A stretch of DNA of 40,629 nt from Henriciella sp. (GTDB lineage Bacteria; Pseudomonadota; Alphaproteobacteria; Caulobacterales; Hyphomonadaceae): the NCBI GenBank assembly GCA_002733705.1, contig NVWP01000043.1, positions 1 through 40,629 of the forward strand. Direction: 5' to 3'. The first letter of the stretch is position 1. Each line of letters starts with the position of its first letter. Below are positions 23,955-32,039 of this stretch, piece after piece. Made by a program: the position numbers and the translations under genes. The notes beneath the pieces were generated by a model that saw only the letters and a program-made list of their open reading frames with translations, searched no databases and was not told the origin of the DNA.

Positions 23955-24344
23955 CTAGCGACCGCTTGGGGCAAAATCTGGGCGCCACTGGTCAGCAAGG
24001 TGAACAGGCCGCTTCCAGGGCTGGATGACGACCAGGTCGAACCGCCAGTCATGGGTCTGGAGCGTGCTGCGCCGTGCCGTCCAGCTGGCGGCGGCCCGGT
24101 TGATCCGCTGCCAGGAAGCAGGCGTGACTGCATTCGCGGCGCTTGTGAAGGTCTTTCGTGCCTTCACCTCGACAAAGGCGAGCGTGCGGCCACGTACCGC
24201 AATGAGGTCGATCTCTCCGACTGGGAGGCGCACCCGCCTGTCGAGGATGCGGTAGCCCTTGGCCCGCAGCCAGAGCGCGGCAAGCGTCTCGGCCCGGCGG
24301 CCGCGTGCTTCGGCCGCGGCGCGATTGCGCGCGGTCCTAGCCAT
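23955..24344 (-). CDS. yraN: YraN family protein (UPF0102, endonuclease-like fold)
   Basis: 129 residues, normal for UPF0102. It has the PD-(D/E)XK-like core: RAETLAALWLRAKGYRILDRRVRLPVGEIDLIAVRGRTLAFVEVKARKTF, in which GEIDLIA and FVEVKAR carry the acidic and lysine residues of that fold. Later residues match RFDLVVIQPWKRPVHLADQWRPDF. Its biochemical role is not settled. The start overlaps the end of rsmI by 8 bp, the usual arrangement. Confidence 0.93.
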   Translation of the reverse strand: MARTARNRAAAEARGRRAETLAALWLRAKGYRILDRRVRLPVGEIDLIAVRGRTLAFVEVKARKTFTSAANAVTPASWQRINRAAASWTARRSTLQTHDWRFDLVVIQPWKRPVHLADQWRPDFAPSGR

Positions 24345-25260
24345 TCTTTAGCTGAAGGGCGCGCTGATAGAGGTCGCGCTTTGAGAGGCCGAATACCTCC
24401 GCGACTTCGTTGGCTGCGGCCTTCATCGGCAGGCGTTGCATGGCGTCCTGCAGGGCGGTGTCGATGTCGGCGGCGCTCGCCTCCTGTCTGCCGGGCGGGC
24501 CGATCAGGATGACGATTTCTCCCTTGGGCGCGCCGGCTTCGCCATAGTGATCGGCAAGTTCACGCAGCGGCGCGGCGCGCACTTCCTCGAAGAGTTTGGT
24601 GAGTTCACGTGCGACGACGCAGTCGCGGGTCTCGCCAAGAATTTCGGCAAGGTCCGAGAGACACGCGGCCAGCCGCGAGCCGCCTTCATAGAAGATCAGC
24701 GTGGCAGGCACGGTCTTCAGGTCCTCGGCCGCCTTGCGGCGGGCGCCGGACTTCACCGGCAGGAAGCCGCAGAACATGAACTGATCGCTTGGCAGTCCGG
24801 AGGCGACAAGCCCGGCCAGCATGGCGGACGCCCCGGGGATAGGTATGACCCGCACACCGGCCTCGCGCGCCTCATGGACGAGTTTCCAGCCCGGGTCGGA
24901 GACAAGCGGCGTGCCGGCATCGGAAATCAGGGCGAGGCGTTCGCCATCCTGTAGACGCTGGAGGAGGCCGGGGCGGCGCTCTGCCCCATTATGGTCATGG
25001 TAGGGGCTCAGTTTTGCGTGAATGCCATGGGCATCCATGAGCTTGCGGGCGACCCGCGTGTCTTCGGCGAGAACTTCATCCACCGAGGCGAGCGTGTCGA
25101 GCGCGCGAAGTGTGATGTCGCGGAGGTTGCCGATCGGTGTCGACACAATATAGAGGCCGGGGTCGAGGCGCGCGGCGTTGTGTTGCGCAGGCTCCGGCCC
25201 GGCACTAGTCTCGCCAGACGGGCGGCTGTTCGTTCGAGAAGAAGGGAAACTGGATGACAT
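24337..25260 (-). CDS. rsmI: 16S rRNA (cytidine(1402)-2'-O)-methyltransferase
   Basis: About 307 residues from ATG 25260. The SAM-dependent tetrapyrrole-methylase fold is clear: PGLYIVSTPIGNLRDITLRALDTLASVDEVLAEDTRVARKLM, SDAGTPLVSDPGWKLVHEA, IPGASAMLAGLVASGLPSDQFMFCGFLP, FYEGGSRLAACLSDLAEILGETRDCVVARELTK. The C-terminal helix-turn-helix part (NEVAEVFGLSKRDLYQRALQL) is normal. It methylates the 2'-O of C1402 in the ribosomal decoding centre. The start codon overlaps the divergent lppC-like start (25254) by 7 bp; Met codons further upstream (for example 25272) are possible but would lie inside that gene. Confidence 0.95.
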   Translation of the reverse strand: MSSSFPSSRTNSRPSGETSAGPEPAQHNAARLDPGLYIVSTPIGNLRDITLRALDTLASVDEVLAEDTRVARKLMDAHGIHAKLSPYHDHNGAERRPGLLQRLQDGERLALISDAGTPLVSDPGWKLVHEAREAGVRVIPIPGASAMLAGLVASGLPSDQFMFCGFLPVKSGARRKAAEDLKTVPATLIFYEGGSRLAACLSDLAEILGETRDCVVARELTKLFEEVRAAPLRELADHYGEAGAPKGEIVILIGPPGRQEASAADIDTALQDAMQRLPMKAAANEVAEVFGLSKRDLYQRALQLKNG

Positions 25261-26558
25261 TTCGGCTACCATCGCGCTTTGCGCGCCTTGCGCCAAGCCT
25301 TGCACTGGCAAGTTTTCTGCTGGTCAGCGCCTGCGCGAGCGATCCGACCCGTCCGCCAGCCCCGATCGAGACGGGTCAGACCCGGCCCGATACGCGTCCC
25401 CAGCAGTCGGACCGCCCAGACGGGATTCATGACGACCAGGGCATCACGCCAGCCGAAACCGTCGAAGAGGTCAATCCGGACTATTTCACGCCCGACTTCA
25501 TGGATGGACGCGACGTCTTCCGCGTGGGTGTGCTGCTGCCCTTCTCCCACCCCAATTCCGGCGTGCGCGAGGAAGCCGAAGGCATGCTGGCCGGCATTGA
25601 AATGGCCCTGTTCGATCATGGCGGCGAGGGCATGCTGATTCTGCCGAAGGACACGGCAGGCTCGCAAAGCCTCGCCGTTTCGCAGGCCCGCGATGTGCTG
25701 GATGAGGGTGCGGATGTGATCCTTGGTCCGCTTTTCGGCACGAATATCGCCGCCATCAACCGCGAGGGCCTTGCCGGGGAGACCCAGGTGATCGGCTTCT
25801 CCAATGACCGGGACGTGGCTGGCGGCAATACATGGCTGGCCTCGATCACGCCCGAGCAGGAAGTTGCGGCGCTTGTCGACCATGCGGTCTCGCAAGGTTA
25901 TCGCCAGTTTGCCTATTTCGGCCCGCAGAGCGATCTCGGCCAGCGGATCGAGACGGCGCTGCAGCGCGAGGCGAGCCGTGTCGGCGGACGCGTGGCGGCC
26001 AGCGGCTTCTATCCGGCCAGTACCCAGTCCCCCGATTCCGAGGCGCGCTATATCGCCCAGGCGGTCAATAGCGCGCAGCAAAGCGGCAGCCCGGTGGCAA
26101 TCCTTATCCCGGAGCGGGGCACGCAGCTTCGCCGGGTGGCCCCTCTGCTGAGCTATTACGGGATGAGCCGGCGCGCGCAGATGATGGGGCTGTCCGGCTG
26201 GGATGACCCGGGCATCTGGCGCGAGCCGTCGCTGCGGGGCGGCTGGTTTGTCGGCCCCCCGCGTGAGGACGTCCAGTCCTTCAATACCCAGTACCAGCGC
26301 ATCTATGGGCGTGCCCCAAGCTCACTGGCCGCGACGGCCTATGATGCGGCAGCCATGGTCGCGCAGCTGGGTGAGGATGGCGAGGTCACCCGCGAGGAAC
26401 TGTCCTCCGAAGACGGGTTTGTGGGGGTGAACGGTCTCTTCCGTTTTGACGGGCAGGGCACGACGCAGCGGCGCCTGTCGGTCTATCAGATTTCAGGCTC
26501 GGAAGGCGCAGTCGAGATCAGCCCGGCCGCGCAGAGCTTCGATCCGGGCGTCAGCTAG
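25254..26558 (+). CDS. Penicillin-binding protein activator, LppC/LpoA-like lipoprotein
   Basis: 434 residues. Lipoprotein signal ending LLVSACAS (Cys27), a Pro-rich linker, then a periplasmic-binding-protein fold: FRVGVLLPFSHPNSGVREEAEGMLAGIEMALFDHGGEGMLILPKDTAGS, VILGPLFGTNIAAINREGLAG, VIGFSNDRDVAGGNTWLASITPEQEVAALVDHAVSQGYRQFAYFGP, and FNTQYQRIYGRAPSSLAATAYDAAAMVAQL. The family includes LpoA, which activates the peptidoglycan synthase PBP1A; alphaproteobacterial members typically sit beside rsmI, as here. The AmpG-like permease elsewhere in the window concerns the same wall metabolism, but the genes are not linked. Confidence 0.9.
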   Translation: MTFRLPSRFARLAPSLALASFLLVSACASDPTRPPAPIETGQTRPDTRPQQSDRPDGIHDDQGITPAETVEEVNPDYFTPDFMDGRDVFRVGVLLPFSHPNSGVREEAEGMLAGIEMALFDHGGEGMLILPKDTAGSQSLAVSQARDVLDEGADVILGPLFGTNIAAINREGLAGETQVIGFSNDRDVAGGNTWLASITPEQEVAALVDHAVSQGYRQFAYFGPQSDLGQRIETALQREASRVGGRVAASGFYPASTQSPDSEARYIAQAVNSAQQSGSPVAILIPERGTQLRRVAPLLSYYGMSRRAQMMGLSGWDDPGIWREPSLRGGWFVGPPREDVQSFNTQYQRIYGRAPSSLAATAYDAAAMVAQLGEDGEVTREELSSEDGFVGVNGLFRFDGQGTTQRRLSVYQISGSEGAVEISPAAQSFDPGVS

Positions 26559-26560
26559 AC

Positions 26561-26974
26561 CTAACGGCTTTCTTTGTCGTCTGTCTCCGGCTCTGAAAGG
26601 CCGAGCAGGCGGCGGGCAGAGCGTCTGTGGCGGTCGCGAACCTGTGCGCCCACAATGGACAGCGCTGTGGCGAGGACAGTGGCATCATCGGCAAAGCCGA
26701 AGCCGACGATGAAGTCGGGCACGGAATCGGTCGGCATCACGAAATAGGCGAGCGCGGCAAACAGGACTGCTTTCGCCTTGCGCGGGGTGGCCGGATCGAT
26801 GGCGGCGAAATAGGCCGCGGCGAGATCGTCCGCAAAGGGCAGCTTGCCTGCAAGGCGCAGGAGCTTCGGCATGAAGCCCCGGCGCGTGCGCGCCCGGTCG
26901 CTTTCCAGGGCAATTGGCAGGCGGCGCGGGCCGTCTTCACCGTTCTCTATCACAATTTCCGTTGGGTGACGCAT
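26561..26974 (-). CDS. YkvA family protein (DUF1232)
   Basis: 137 residues. The DUF1232 signature is clear in the middle: DPATPRKAKAVLFAALAYFVMPTDSVPDFIVGFGFADDATVLATAL, where a membrane-seeking hydrophobic stretch ends in the conserved P-x-D-x-x-P-D. The N- and C-termini are charged (DRARTRRGF, RDRHRRSARRLL). The function is unknown; membrane association is likely. It ends 2 bp from the convergent lppC-like gene and is divergent from the SDR gene. Confidence 0.88.
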   Translation of the reverse strand: MRHPTEIVIENGEDGPRRLPIALESDRARTRRGFMPKLLRLAGKLPFADDLAAAYFAAIDPATPRKAKAVLFAALAYFVMPTDSVPDFIVGFGFADDATVLATALSIVGAQVRDRHRRSARRLLGLSEPETDDKESR

Positions 26975-27042
26975 TGGCAGGGCCTTTCTTGCCTCTATAG
27001 ATCGCTCGCATCCGTCGAACGATCAAGGGAGACCTATCAGAC

Positions 27043-27825
27043 ATGAAACTTAGCTCAGACATCAGCGCAGTCATCACCGGCGGCGCATCGGGCCTCGGCG
27101 CTGCAACCGCAAAGCGTCTTGCCTCGCATGGTGTGAAGGTCGCGCTGTTCGACCTCAACGAGGAAAAGGGCGAAGCGCTCGCCAAGGAACTCGGCGGCGT
27201 TTTCTGCAAGGTGAACGTCACTGACGAAGCCTCGGTCGATGCCGGCTTCGAGAAGTCCCGCGCGGCCATCGGCCAGGAGCGTATCCTTGTAAACTGCGCC
27301 GGCACCGGCAACGCCATCAAAACGGCCTCGCGCGACAAGGAAAGCGGTGAGGTCAAACACTTCCCGCTCGACAAGTTCGACATGATCATCCAGATCAACC
27401 TGGTCGGCACCTTCCGCTGCATCGCGAAATCGGCCGCTGGCATGATGACGCTGGACCCGCTGGAAGACGGCGACCGCGGCGCGATCGTCAACACGGCATC
27501 GGTTGCCGCTGAAGACGGCCAGATCGGCCAGGCGGCCTATTCGGCCTCCAAGGGCGGTGTGGTCGGGATGACCCTGCCAATTGCCCGTGACCTCAGCCGT
27601 GAGTTCATCCGCGTGAACACGATCCTGCCGGGCATCTTCAACACCCCGCTTCTGCAGGGCGCCCCGGAGAATGTGAAGCAGGCGCTTGGCGCCCAGGTGC
27701 CGCATCCGGCGCGTCTCGGTAATCCGGAAGAGTATGCCCATCTGGCCGAGACGATGATCACCAATGGCTACTTCAACGGTGAAGACGTCCGCCTCGACGG
27801 CGCGATCCGTATGGCGCCGCGCTAA
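27043..27825 (+). CDS. SDR dehydrogenase, 3-hydroxyacyl-CoA dehydrogenase type 2-like
   Basis: 260 residues. A classical short-chain dehydrogenase: NAD-binding GGASGLGAA near residue 13, NCAGTGNA, and catalytic Ser153, Tyr166 and Lys170 (NTASVAA..., YSASKGG). The inserted segment (KTASRDKESGEVKHFPLDKFDMIIQINLVGTF), PGIFNTPLL and the QVPHPARLGNPEEYAHL ending resemble the HSD17B10/2-methyl-3-hydroxybutyryl-CoA dehydrogenase group, which acts in isoleucine and fatty-acid oxidation. The substrate assignment is inference from similarity. A good GGGAG lies 9 nt before the ATG. Confidence 0.9.
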   Translation: MKLSSDISAVITGGASGLGAATAKRLASHGVKVALFDLNEEKGEALAKELGGVFCKVNVTDEASVDAGFEKSRAAIGQERILVNCAGTGNAIKTASRDKESGEVKHFPLDKFDMIIQINLVGTFRCIAKSAAGMMTLDPLEDGDRGAIVNTASVAAEDGQIGQAAYSASKGGVVGMTLPIARDLSREFIRVNTILPGIFNTPLLQGAPENVKQALGAQVPHPARLGNPEEYAHLAETMITNGYFNGEDVRLDGAIRMAPR

Positions 27826-27847
27826 ACGCGCAAACGCCCTGAAATGA

Positions 27848-27882
27848 GAAAAGCCCGCCTCCCAGAGAGGCGGGCTTTTTTT
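27848..27882 (+). terminator. Rho-independent terminator after the SDR gene
   Basis: A perfect 12-bp stem AAAGCCCGCCTC/GAGGCGGGCTTT with a 5-nt loop, followed by a run of T. An A-run on the other side lets it also serve the convergent lipoprotein gene. Confidence 0.9.
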
Positions 27883-27911
27883 GGTGAGGGGCTGGGGCCG
27901 GTCCGGTGAGC

Positions 27912-28469
27912 CTAGCGTGCTTGCGGACGCATGATCTGGCCGGACAGATTGGCGAGAACGTCGTGCGCGTCGAAATAGGCCGGGTCGTCCGGCGAGGGGC
28001 CGCGGCCCAGAAGAATCTCGGCAGAGGCTTCAAAACGTGTCACTTCACGATAGTCCGGCGCGCGTGAATAGAACGGATCGTCAAACGCGCCCCAGTGATA
28101 GGGATAATAGGCCACGGCGCGCCCATGCGGCCCATAGAAACGGTAGTACGGGCTGAAATAGCTGTAATTGTAGCCACCTCCAACCGGAACCAGATTGCTG
28201 TCGGCATCCGTCGTCCGGCGGACCATGCGGAAATTGTCATAGCCGTTCTGCACGGTGAGCTCGGCCGCGCGGTAGAGAAGATAGGTCTCAACCGTCTGGC
28301 GGTCGGTCAGGCTGTTGCCGGAGAAAGTGACGACCCAGCGATTCTGTTCGATCTGCTGGTTGGTATAGCCACGATCAGAGGGGGTCGCGGCCTGGTAAGG
28401 CGTGGCTGTCGCGCAGGCGCCCAGCGCCGCCAGGGATGCGAGTGCGGGGATGAGATATTTTCTGGTCAT
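27912..28469 (-). CDS. CC0125/CC1285-type lipoprotein
   Basis: 185 residues. Signal MTRKYLIPALASLAALGACATATPY (Cys19). The mature part matches a lipoprotein family known from Caulobacter: GYTNQQIEQNRWVVTFSGNSLTDRQTVETYLLYRAAELTVQNGYDNFRMV, a Tyr-rich middle (YNYSYFSPYYRFYGPHGRAVAYYPYHWG), and FEASAEILLGRGPSPDDPAYFDAHDVLANL. The function is not known. I chose ATG 28469 for the signal peptide; a longer frame begins at 28553 without one. Confidence 0.85.
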   Translation of the reverse strand: MTRKYLIPALASLAALGACATATPYQAATPSDRGYTNQQIEQNRWVVTFSGNSLTDRQTVETYLLYRAAELTVQNGYDNFRMVRRTTDADSNLVPVGGGYNYSYFSPYYRFYGPHGRAVAYYPYHWGAFDDPFYSRAPDYREVTRFEASAEILLGRGPSPDDPAYFDAHDVLANLSGQIMRPQAR

Positions 28470-28574
28470 GGTTCTGAACCCTGTCCTGTTTCTTTTGAAA
28501 CTATAGCGCGCGAAACTGAATGCCAGACAACGATGCGCCGACTCTGCTGCCATTGTTGCAGGGCCAGCTGCATT

Positions 28575-29093
28575 CTACCGCGTTCCGCGCGGCGGGTAAT
28601 CCTTCTTCTCAACGAATTTGATGGTCTCGATTACATCATCGAGGGCGGGCCGGGCAAAGGGGACCGACTGGACCCAGCCCATATGATAGTTCTCGCCCTT
28701 GAAGACGAGCAGGGCAGGCTCTGCAAAGACGTCTGGCTCATCGTCATTGATGGCACTGGACGTAAAGAGGCCGAATTCATCGACAAAGTCCGCGCCAACC
28801 CCATAGGCAACAGGCAGATCGCCCAGCTCCCAGTCGCTATGAGCTTTGTCTGCGCGGGACTTTTCTTCCATCGTTGCGGCGACAACGCTGATACCGGCAT
28901 CGGCGATATCGCTGAGCTTGCCGGAAAGTTCCTGTAGCTGCTTCTTGCAAAGTGGGCAGTGAAGGCCGCGATAGACCACGATCATGCGCCACGGATGTGC
29001 CACGTCGTCCTGCTCGCTGAGGGTCCAGTTCGTGCCATTGATGAGATTGAGGGAAAGGGGGCCTTCTGGCTGGCCTGGCTTTATCTGCGTCAT
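28575..29093 (-). CDS. Peroxiredoxin-like (AhpC/TSA) protein
   Basis: 172 residues with a thioredoxin fold. The active site is YRGLHCPLCKKQL, with Cys46 and Cys49 in a C-x-x-C arrangement; ordinary peroxiredoxins have a single peroxidatic cysteine in a PxxxTxxC motif, so this belongs to the peroxiredoxin-like group. The following ELSGKLSDIADAGISVVAATMEEKSRADKA matches the fold's next helix and strand. It probably acts in peroxide or thiol redox chemistry. AGGAG lies 6 nt before ATG 29093. It follows the aldehyde dehydrogenase terminator on the + map, and the two run divergently from separate promoters or in series on the minus strand. Confidence 0.88.
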   Translation of the reverse strand: MTQIKPGQPEGPLSLNLINGTNWTLSEQDDVAHPWRMIVVYRGLHCPLCKKQLQELSGKLSDIADAGISVVAATMEEKSRADKAHSDWELGDLPVAYGVGADFVDEFGLFTSSAINDDEPDVFAEPALLVFKGENYHMGWVQSVPFARPALDDVIETIKFVEKKDYPPRGTR

Positions 29094-29167
29094 GTGCGCT
29101 CCTGAATATTCGGCTGTGCGAAGCCAACAGGTGAGAGGCGGCCACGTTCCGGTATTCATATGGCAAG

Positions 29168-29205
29168 ACAAAAAAAGCCCGCGGGTTTGACGCCGCGGGC
29201 TTTCG
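29168..29205 (-). terminator. Rho-independent terminator after the aldehyde dehydrogenase gene
   Basis: 11-bp stem AAAGCCCGCGG/CCGCGGGCTTT (29174-29184 with 29193-29203). On the minus strand it is followed by a run of seven T. Confidence 0.9.
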
Positions 29206-29232
29206 TGAATGAGTTTGCCTTGAGGGCGGTGC

Positions 29233-30669
29233 CTAGGCTGGCTGGTTACCGAAGACGGCTTTCACTTCGAGGAATTCCTCAAAGCCATAATCGCCCCATT
29301 CGCGGCCGATGCCGGACTGCTTGTAGCCGCCGAAGGCGCCTGTTGCGAAGTCCGGGCCTGCGCCGTTGATGTGGACGTTACCGGCACGGATCTTGTTGCC
29401 GACTTCGCGCGCATGTTTGATATCGCCGGACTGCACATAGGAGGACAGGCCATAGACCGTGTCGTTCGCGATGCGGATCGCGTCTTCCTCAGTGTCATAA
29501 GGCAGGATGCAGAGGACCGGGCCAAAGATTTCCTCACGCGCGATGGTCATGTCATTGGTGACATTCGCAAACACGGTCGGCTTGGCGAAATAGCCCTTGT
29601 TGAAGCCTTCCGGACGGCCCGTGCCGCCGGTGACGAGCGTTGCGCCTTCGTCGATGCCCTTCTGGATGAGGTCCTGGACCTTGTTCCACTGATTGCCGTT
29701 GGCAATGGGGCCCATGGCGCCCTTCGGGGCGTCGGCGCCCGCGCCGACCTTCACCTTCTCAGCCGTCGCCTTGGCGATGGCGATGGCCTCATCCTGCTTG
29801 TCGCGCTGGACCAGCATACGGGACGGGGCGTTACAGGACTGGCCGGTATTGGTCATCATGTTCATGACGCCGCCAGCGACAGCCTTGTTGAGGTCTGCGT
29901 CCGGCAGGACAACATTTGGCGACTTGCCGCCAAGCTCCAGCGCAACGCGCTTGACCGTCGGGGCGGCAGCCTGGCTGACGAGAACGCCTGCCCGGGTGGA
30001 GCCGGTGAAGCTCATCATGTCGATGCCGGGGTGCTGGGACATGTAGGCACCAACGCCCGGGCCGTCGCCATTGACGAGGTTGAAGACACCAGGGGGCACG
30101 CCGGCATCATGCATGATCTCGGCAACGATCATTGCGTCGAGCGGTGCGATTTCAGACGGTTTGAGAACCATGGTGCAGCCCGTCGCGATGGCTGGGGCCA
30201 CCTTGCAGGCGATCTGGTTCTGCGGCCAGTTCCACGGCGTAATGAAACCGCAGACGCCGATCGGCTCCTTGCGGATCAGGGTGGCGCCGCGCTCTTCTTC
30301 CCACTTGTATTCGCGCAGGATCTTGGCAGCGGCCATATAGTGACCCATGCCGGCAGGAACCTGGGCGGCGTTGGCAAGCCACATCGGCGCGCCCATCTCG
30401 TCGGAGATGGCCTTTGCCATGTCGCTGGCGCGTTCCTGGATGCCGGCCGCGATCTTCTCCAGCAGCTCTGCGCGGAACTCAACCGAGGTCTGGGAGAAGG
30501 ATTCGAAAGCTGTGCGGGCCGCCTCGACAGCCTTGTCCACATCGGCTTCCGACCCAAGGGAAATCCGTGCAAATGGCTCTTCAGTGGCCGGGTTTTCGAC
30601 CTCAAGCGTGCGCGGCTGTACCGGATCGACCCACTCGCCGTTGATATAGAATTTGAGATAGTCCTGCAT
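29233..30669 (-). CDS. NAD(P)-dependent aldehyde dehydrogenase
   Basis: 478 residues. Standard aldehyde dehydrogenase: cofactor region GFITPWNWPQNQIACKVAPA, MVLKPSEIAPL, FTGSTRAGVLV, the general base Glu245 in ALELGGKSPN, and the nucleophile Cys279 in GQSCNAPSR. The C-terminal EEIFGPVLCILPYDTEEDAIRIAND and YKQSGIGREWGDYGFEEFLEVKAV are family-typical. The substrate cannot be set from sequence; the start (FYINGEWV) resembles general-purpose members. GGAGG lies just before ATG 30669, and the in-frame upstream extension is not needed. Confidence 0.95.
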   Translation of the reverse strand: MQDYLKFYINGEWVDPVQPRTLEVENPATEEPFARISLGSEADVDKAVEAARTAFESFSQTSVEFRAELLEKIAAGIQERASDMAKAISDEMGAPMWLANAAQVPAGMGHYMAAAKILREYKWEEERGATLIRKEPIGVCGFITPWNWPQNQIACKVAPAIATGCTMVLKPSEIAPLDAMIVAEIMHDAGVPPGVFNLVNGDGPGVGAYMSQHPGIDMMSFTGSTRAGVLVSQAAAPTVKRVALELGGKSPNVVLPDADLNKAVAGGVMNMMTNTGQSCNAPSRMLVQRDKQDEAIAIAKATAEKVKVGAGADAPKGAMGPIANGNQWNKVQDLIQKGIDEGATLVTGGTGRPEGFNKGYFAKPTVFANVTNDMTIAREEIFGPVLCILPYDTEEDAIRIANDTVYGLSSYVQSGDIKHAREVGNKIRAGNVHINGAGPDFATGAFGGYKQSGIGREWGDYGFEEFLEVKAVFGNQPA

Positions 30670-30773
30670 GATTGTCCTCCGCTGGGTGAGCTGTCTCAGC
30701 CCGTATCTAGGTATGCGAGGCGGCAAATAAAAGCGCTATCGCCCCGTCACCCTTCATGAATTCCGATTAAGCC

Positions 30774-31922
30774 TCAGCCGGGTGCGCCGGCGCCCGTGAG
30801 GCCGCGGCGTGTCTCCAGATAGGTGGCAAAGCTCGCCAGCCAGTGACTGCCGGAATAGTGAACGTCCGAGACCGCCGCGATGCCGGTCTCGCGGTGAACT
30901 TCCGCAGCCGCCAGCAGGCTGTCGCGGCGTGGATCGTCTTCCGGCAGACCGGCGGCGATGCCTTCCAGAGCCCAGGCGCGCGAGAGGTTCACCCCGTCGA
31001 GATGGACAAGCTTGCCGTCGGACGGGTCCAGTACGATGCCAGGCTCCAGCCAGTCGGCGCTGCCATCCTCCGGCAGGCCGGGCAGGAAATCCGAGAGCCA
31101 GGCCGCGAAGTCCGCCGGGTCAAGGATGCGCCGCATCAGATCGGCCTCCATGAGACAGGGCGAGAGAAAGTCCTCGCCCGAGGGCTCATAGCCGATGGGG
31201 CAATTGGTGTCGCCCATGTGGAAGTCGCGGATCTTGCCGGTCAGCGTCTCTTCCAGCGCCTCATTCCCCACCGTGCGGGCATAATCGAGCATGAGGCCGA
31301 AGGCGAACGCGGTCTGGTTATGGGTGCCGAGCCGGATCGGATAGGAGAGCTTTGGCAGCCAGTCCATCGTATTGGCGACAATCTGGTCTTCGAGCGGGCG
31401 CAGCGTCTCACGCCATTGCGAGAGCTGCGGGTCGTCGCTCTCTTCGAGTTCGGCGACAAGCTGCAGATACCAGGCGATGCCATAGGGCCGCTCGAAGGAG
31501 GCGCGGTCCTCGCCCTGGATGTAGGCAAGGTCGCCGGCGAGGTTCTCCTCGGTGAAGCTCTGGGCGAGCGCGGTGCGTATTTCTTCTTCGAGCGCGGTAT
31601 CCGGGGCTGTGGTCAGGATGCGGGTCAGCAGCCAGTGGCCATGGACAGATGAGTGCCAGTCGAAACAGCCATAGAAGGTCGGCGTCAGCTCATGTGGCGG
31701 GAGGGCGTCCTGGTCCGAATTGAGGACATGGCTGATCTTGTTCGGGTATTCGCGGTGAACGCAATCAAGGGCGAGGCGGGCAAACCGGTCGGTCCGCGCG
31801 GGCGCTTCTGCGGGGGTGGTCTTGCTACTCATGCGCTCGGCGTCCTGCGCTGAAGCGGCCTGGGCCGGCAGGAAGGCCAGCATGGCGGCGGCAAGGGCGG
31901 GCTTGATGGAGGCTTTGGCCAC
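30774..31922 (-). CDS. DUF2891 family exported protein
   Basis: 382 residues. Signal peptide MAKASIKPALAAAMLAFLPAQAASAQ. The mature part matches DUF2891: FARLALDCVHREYPNKISHVL, LTPTFYGCFDWHSSVHGHWLLTRIL, RPYGIAWYLQLVAEL, RLGTHNQTAFAFGLMLDYAR, and the late NLSRAWALEGIA and SDVHYSGSHWLASFATYL. The conserved His/Asp/Trp residues (FDWHSSVHGHW, GTHNQ, GSHWL) suggest an alpha/alpha-barrel hydrolase or lyase, but no activity is established. It lies downstream of the phytase, behind a terminator, so it is probably separately transcribed. Confidence 0.88.
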   Translation of the reverse strand: MAKASIKPALAAAMLAFLPAQAASAQDAERMSSKTTPAEAPARTDRFARLALDCVHREYPNKISHVLNSDQDALPPHELTPTFYGCFDWHSSVHGHWLLTRILTTAPDTALEEEIRTALAQSFTEENLAGDLAYIQGEDRASFERPYGIAWYLQLVAELEESDDPQLSQWRETLRPLEDQIVANTMDWLPKLSYPIRLGTHNQTAFAFGLMLDYARTVGNEALEETLTGKIRDFHMGDTNCPIGYEPSGEDFLSPCLMEADLMRRILDPADFAAWLSDFLPGLPEDGSADWLEPGIVLDPSDGKLVHLDGVNLSRAWALEGIAAGLPEDDPRRDSLLAAAEVHRETGIAAVSDVHYSGSHWLASFATYLETRRGLTGAGAPG

Positions 31923-31983
31923 GTCGTCGCAACTCCTTCTGTCATGTCAGGCGAAGGCTAGTGGCGGGGGTTAGCGGGCGCAA

Positions 31984-32014
31984 GCAAAAGGGCCGACGCA
32001 CCGGCCGGCCCTTT
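31984..32014 (-). terminator. Rho-independent terminator after the phytase gene
   Basis: 9-bp stem AAAGGGCCG/CGGCCCTTT with a GC loop. On the minus strand it is followed by TTGCTTG. It closes the TonB receptor-phytase unit. Confidence 0.75.
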
Positions 32015-32039
32015 CAAGGAGTCCTGCAAGGAGGCCAGC

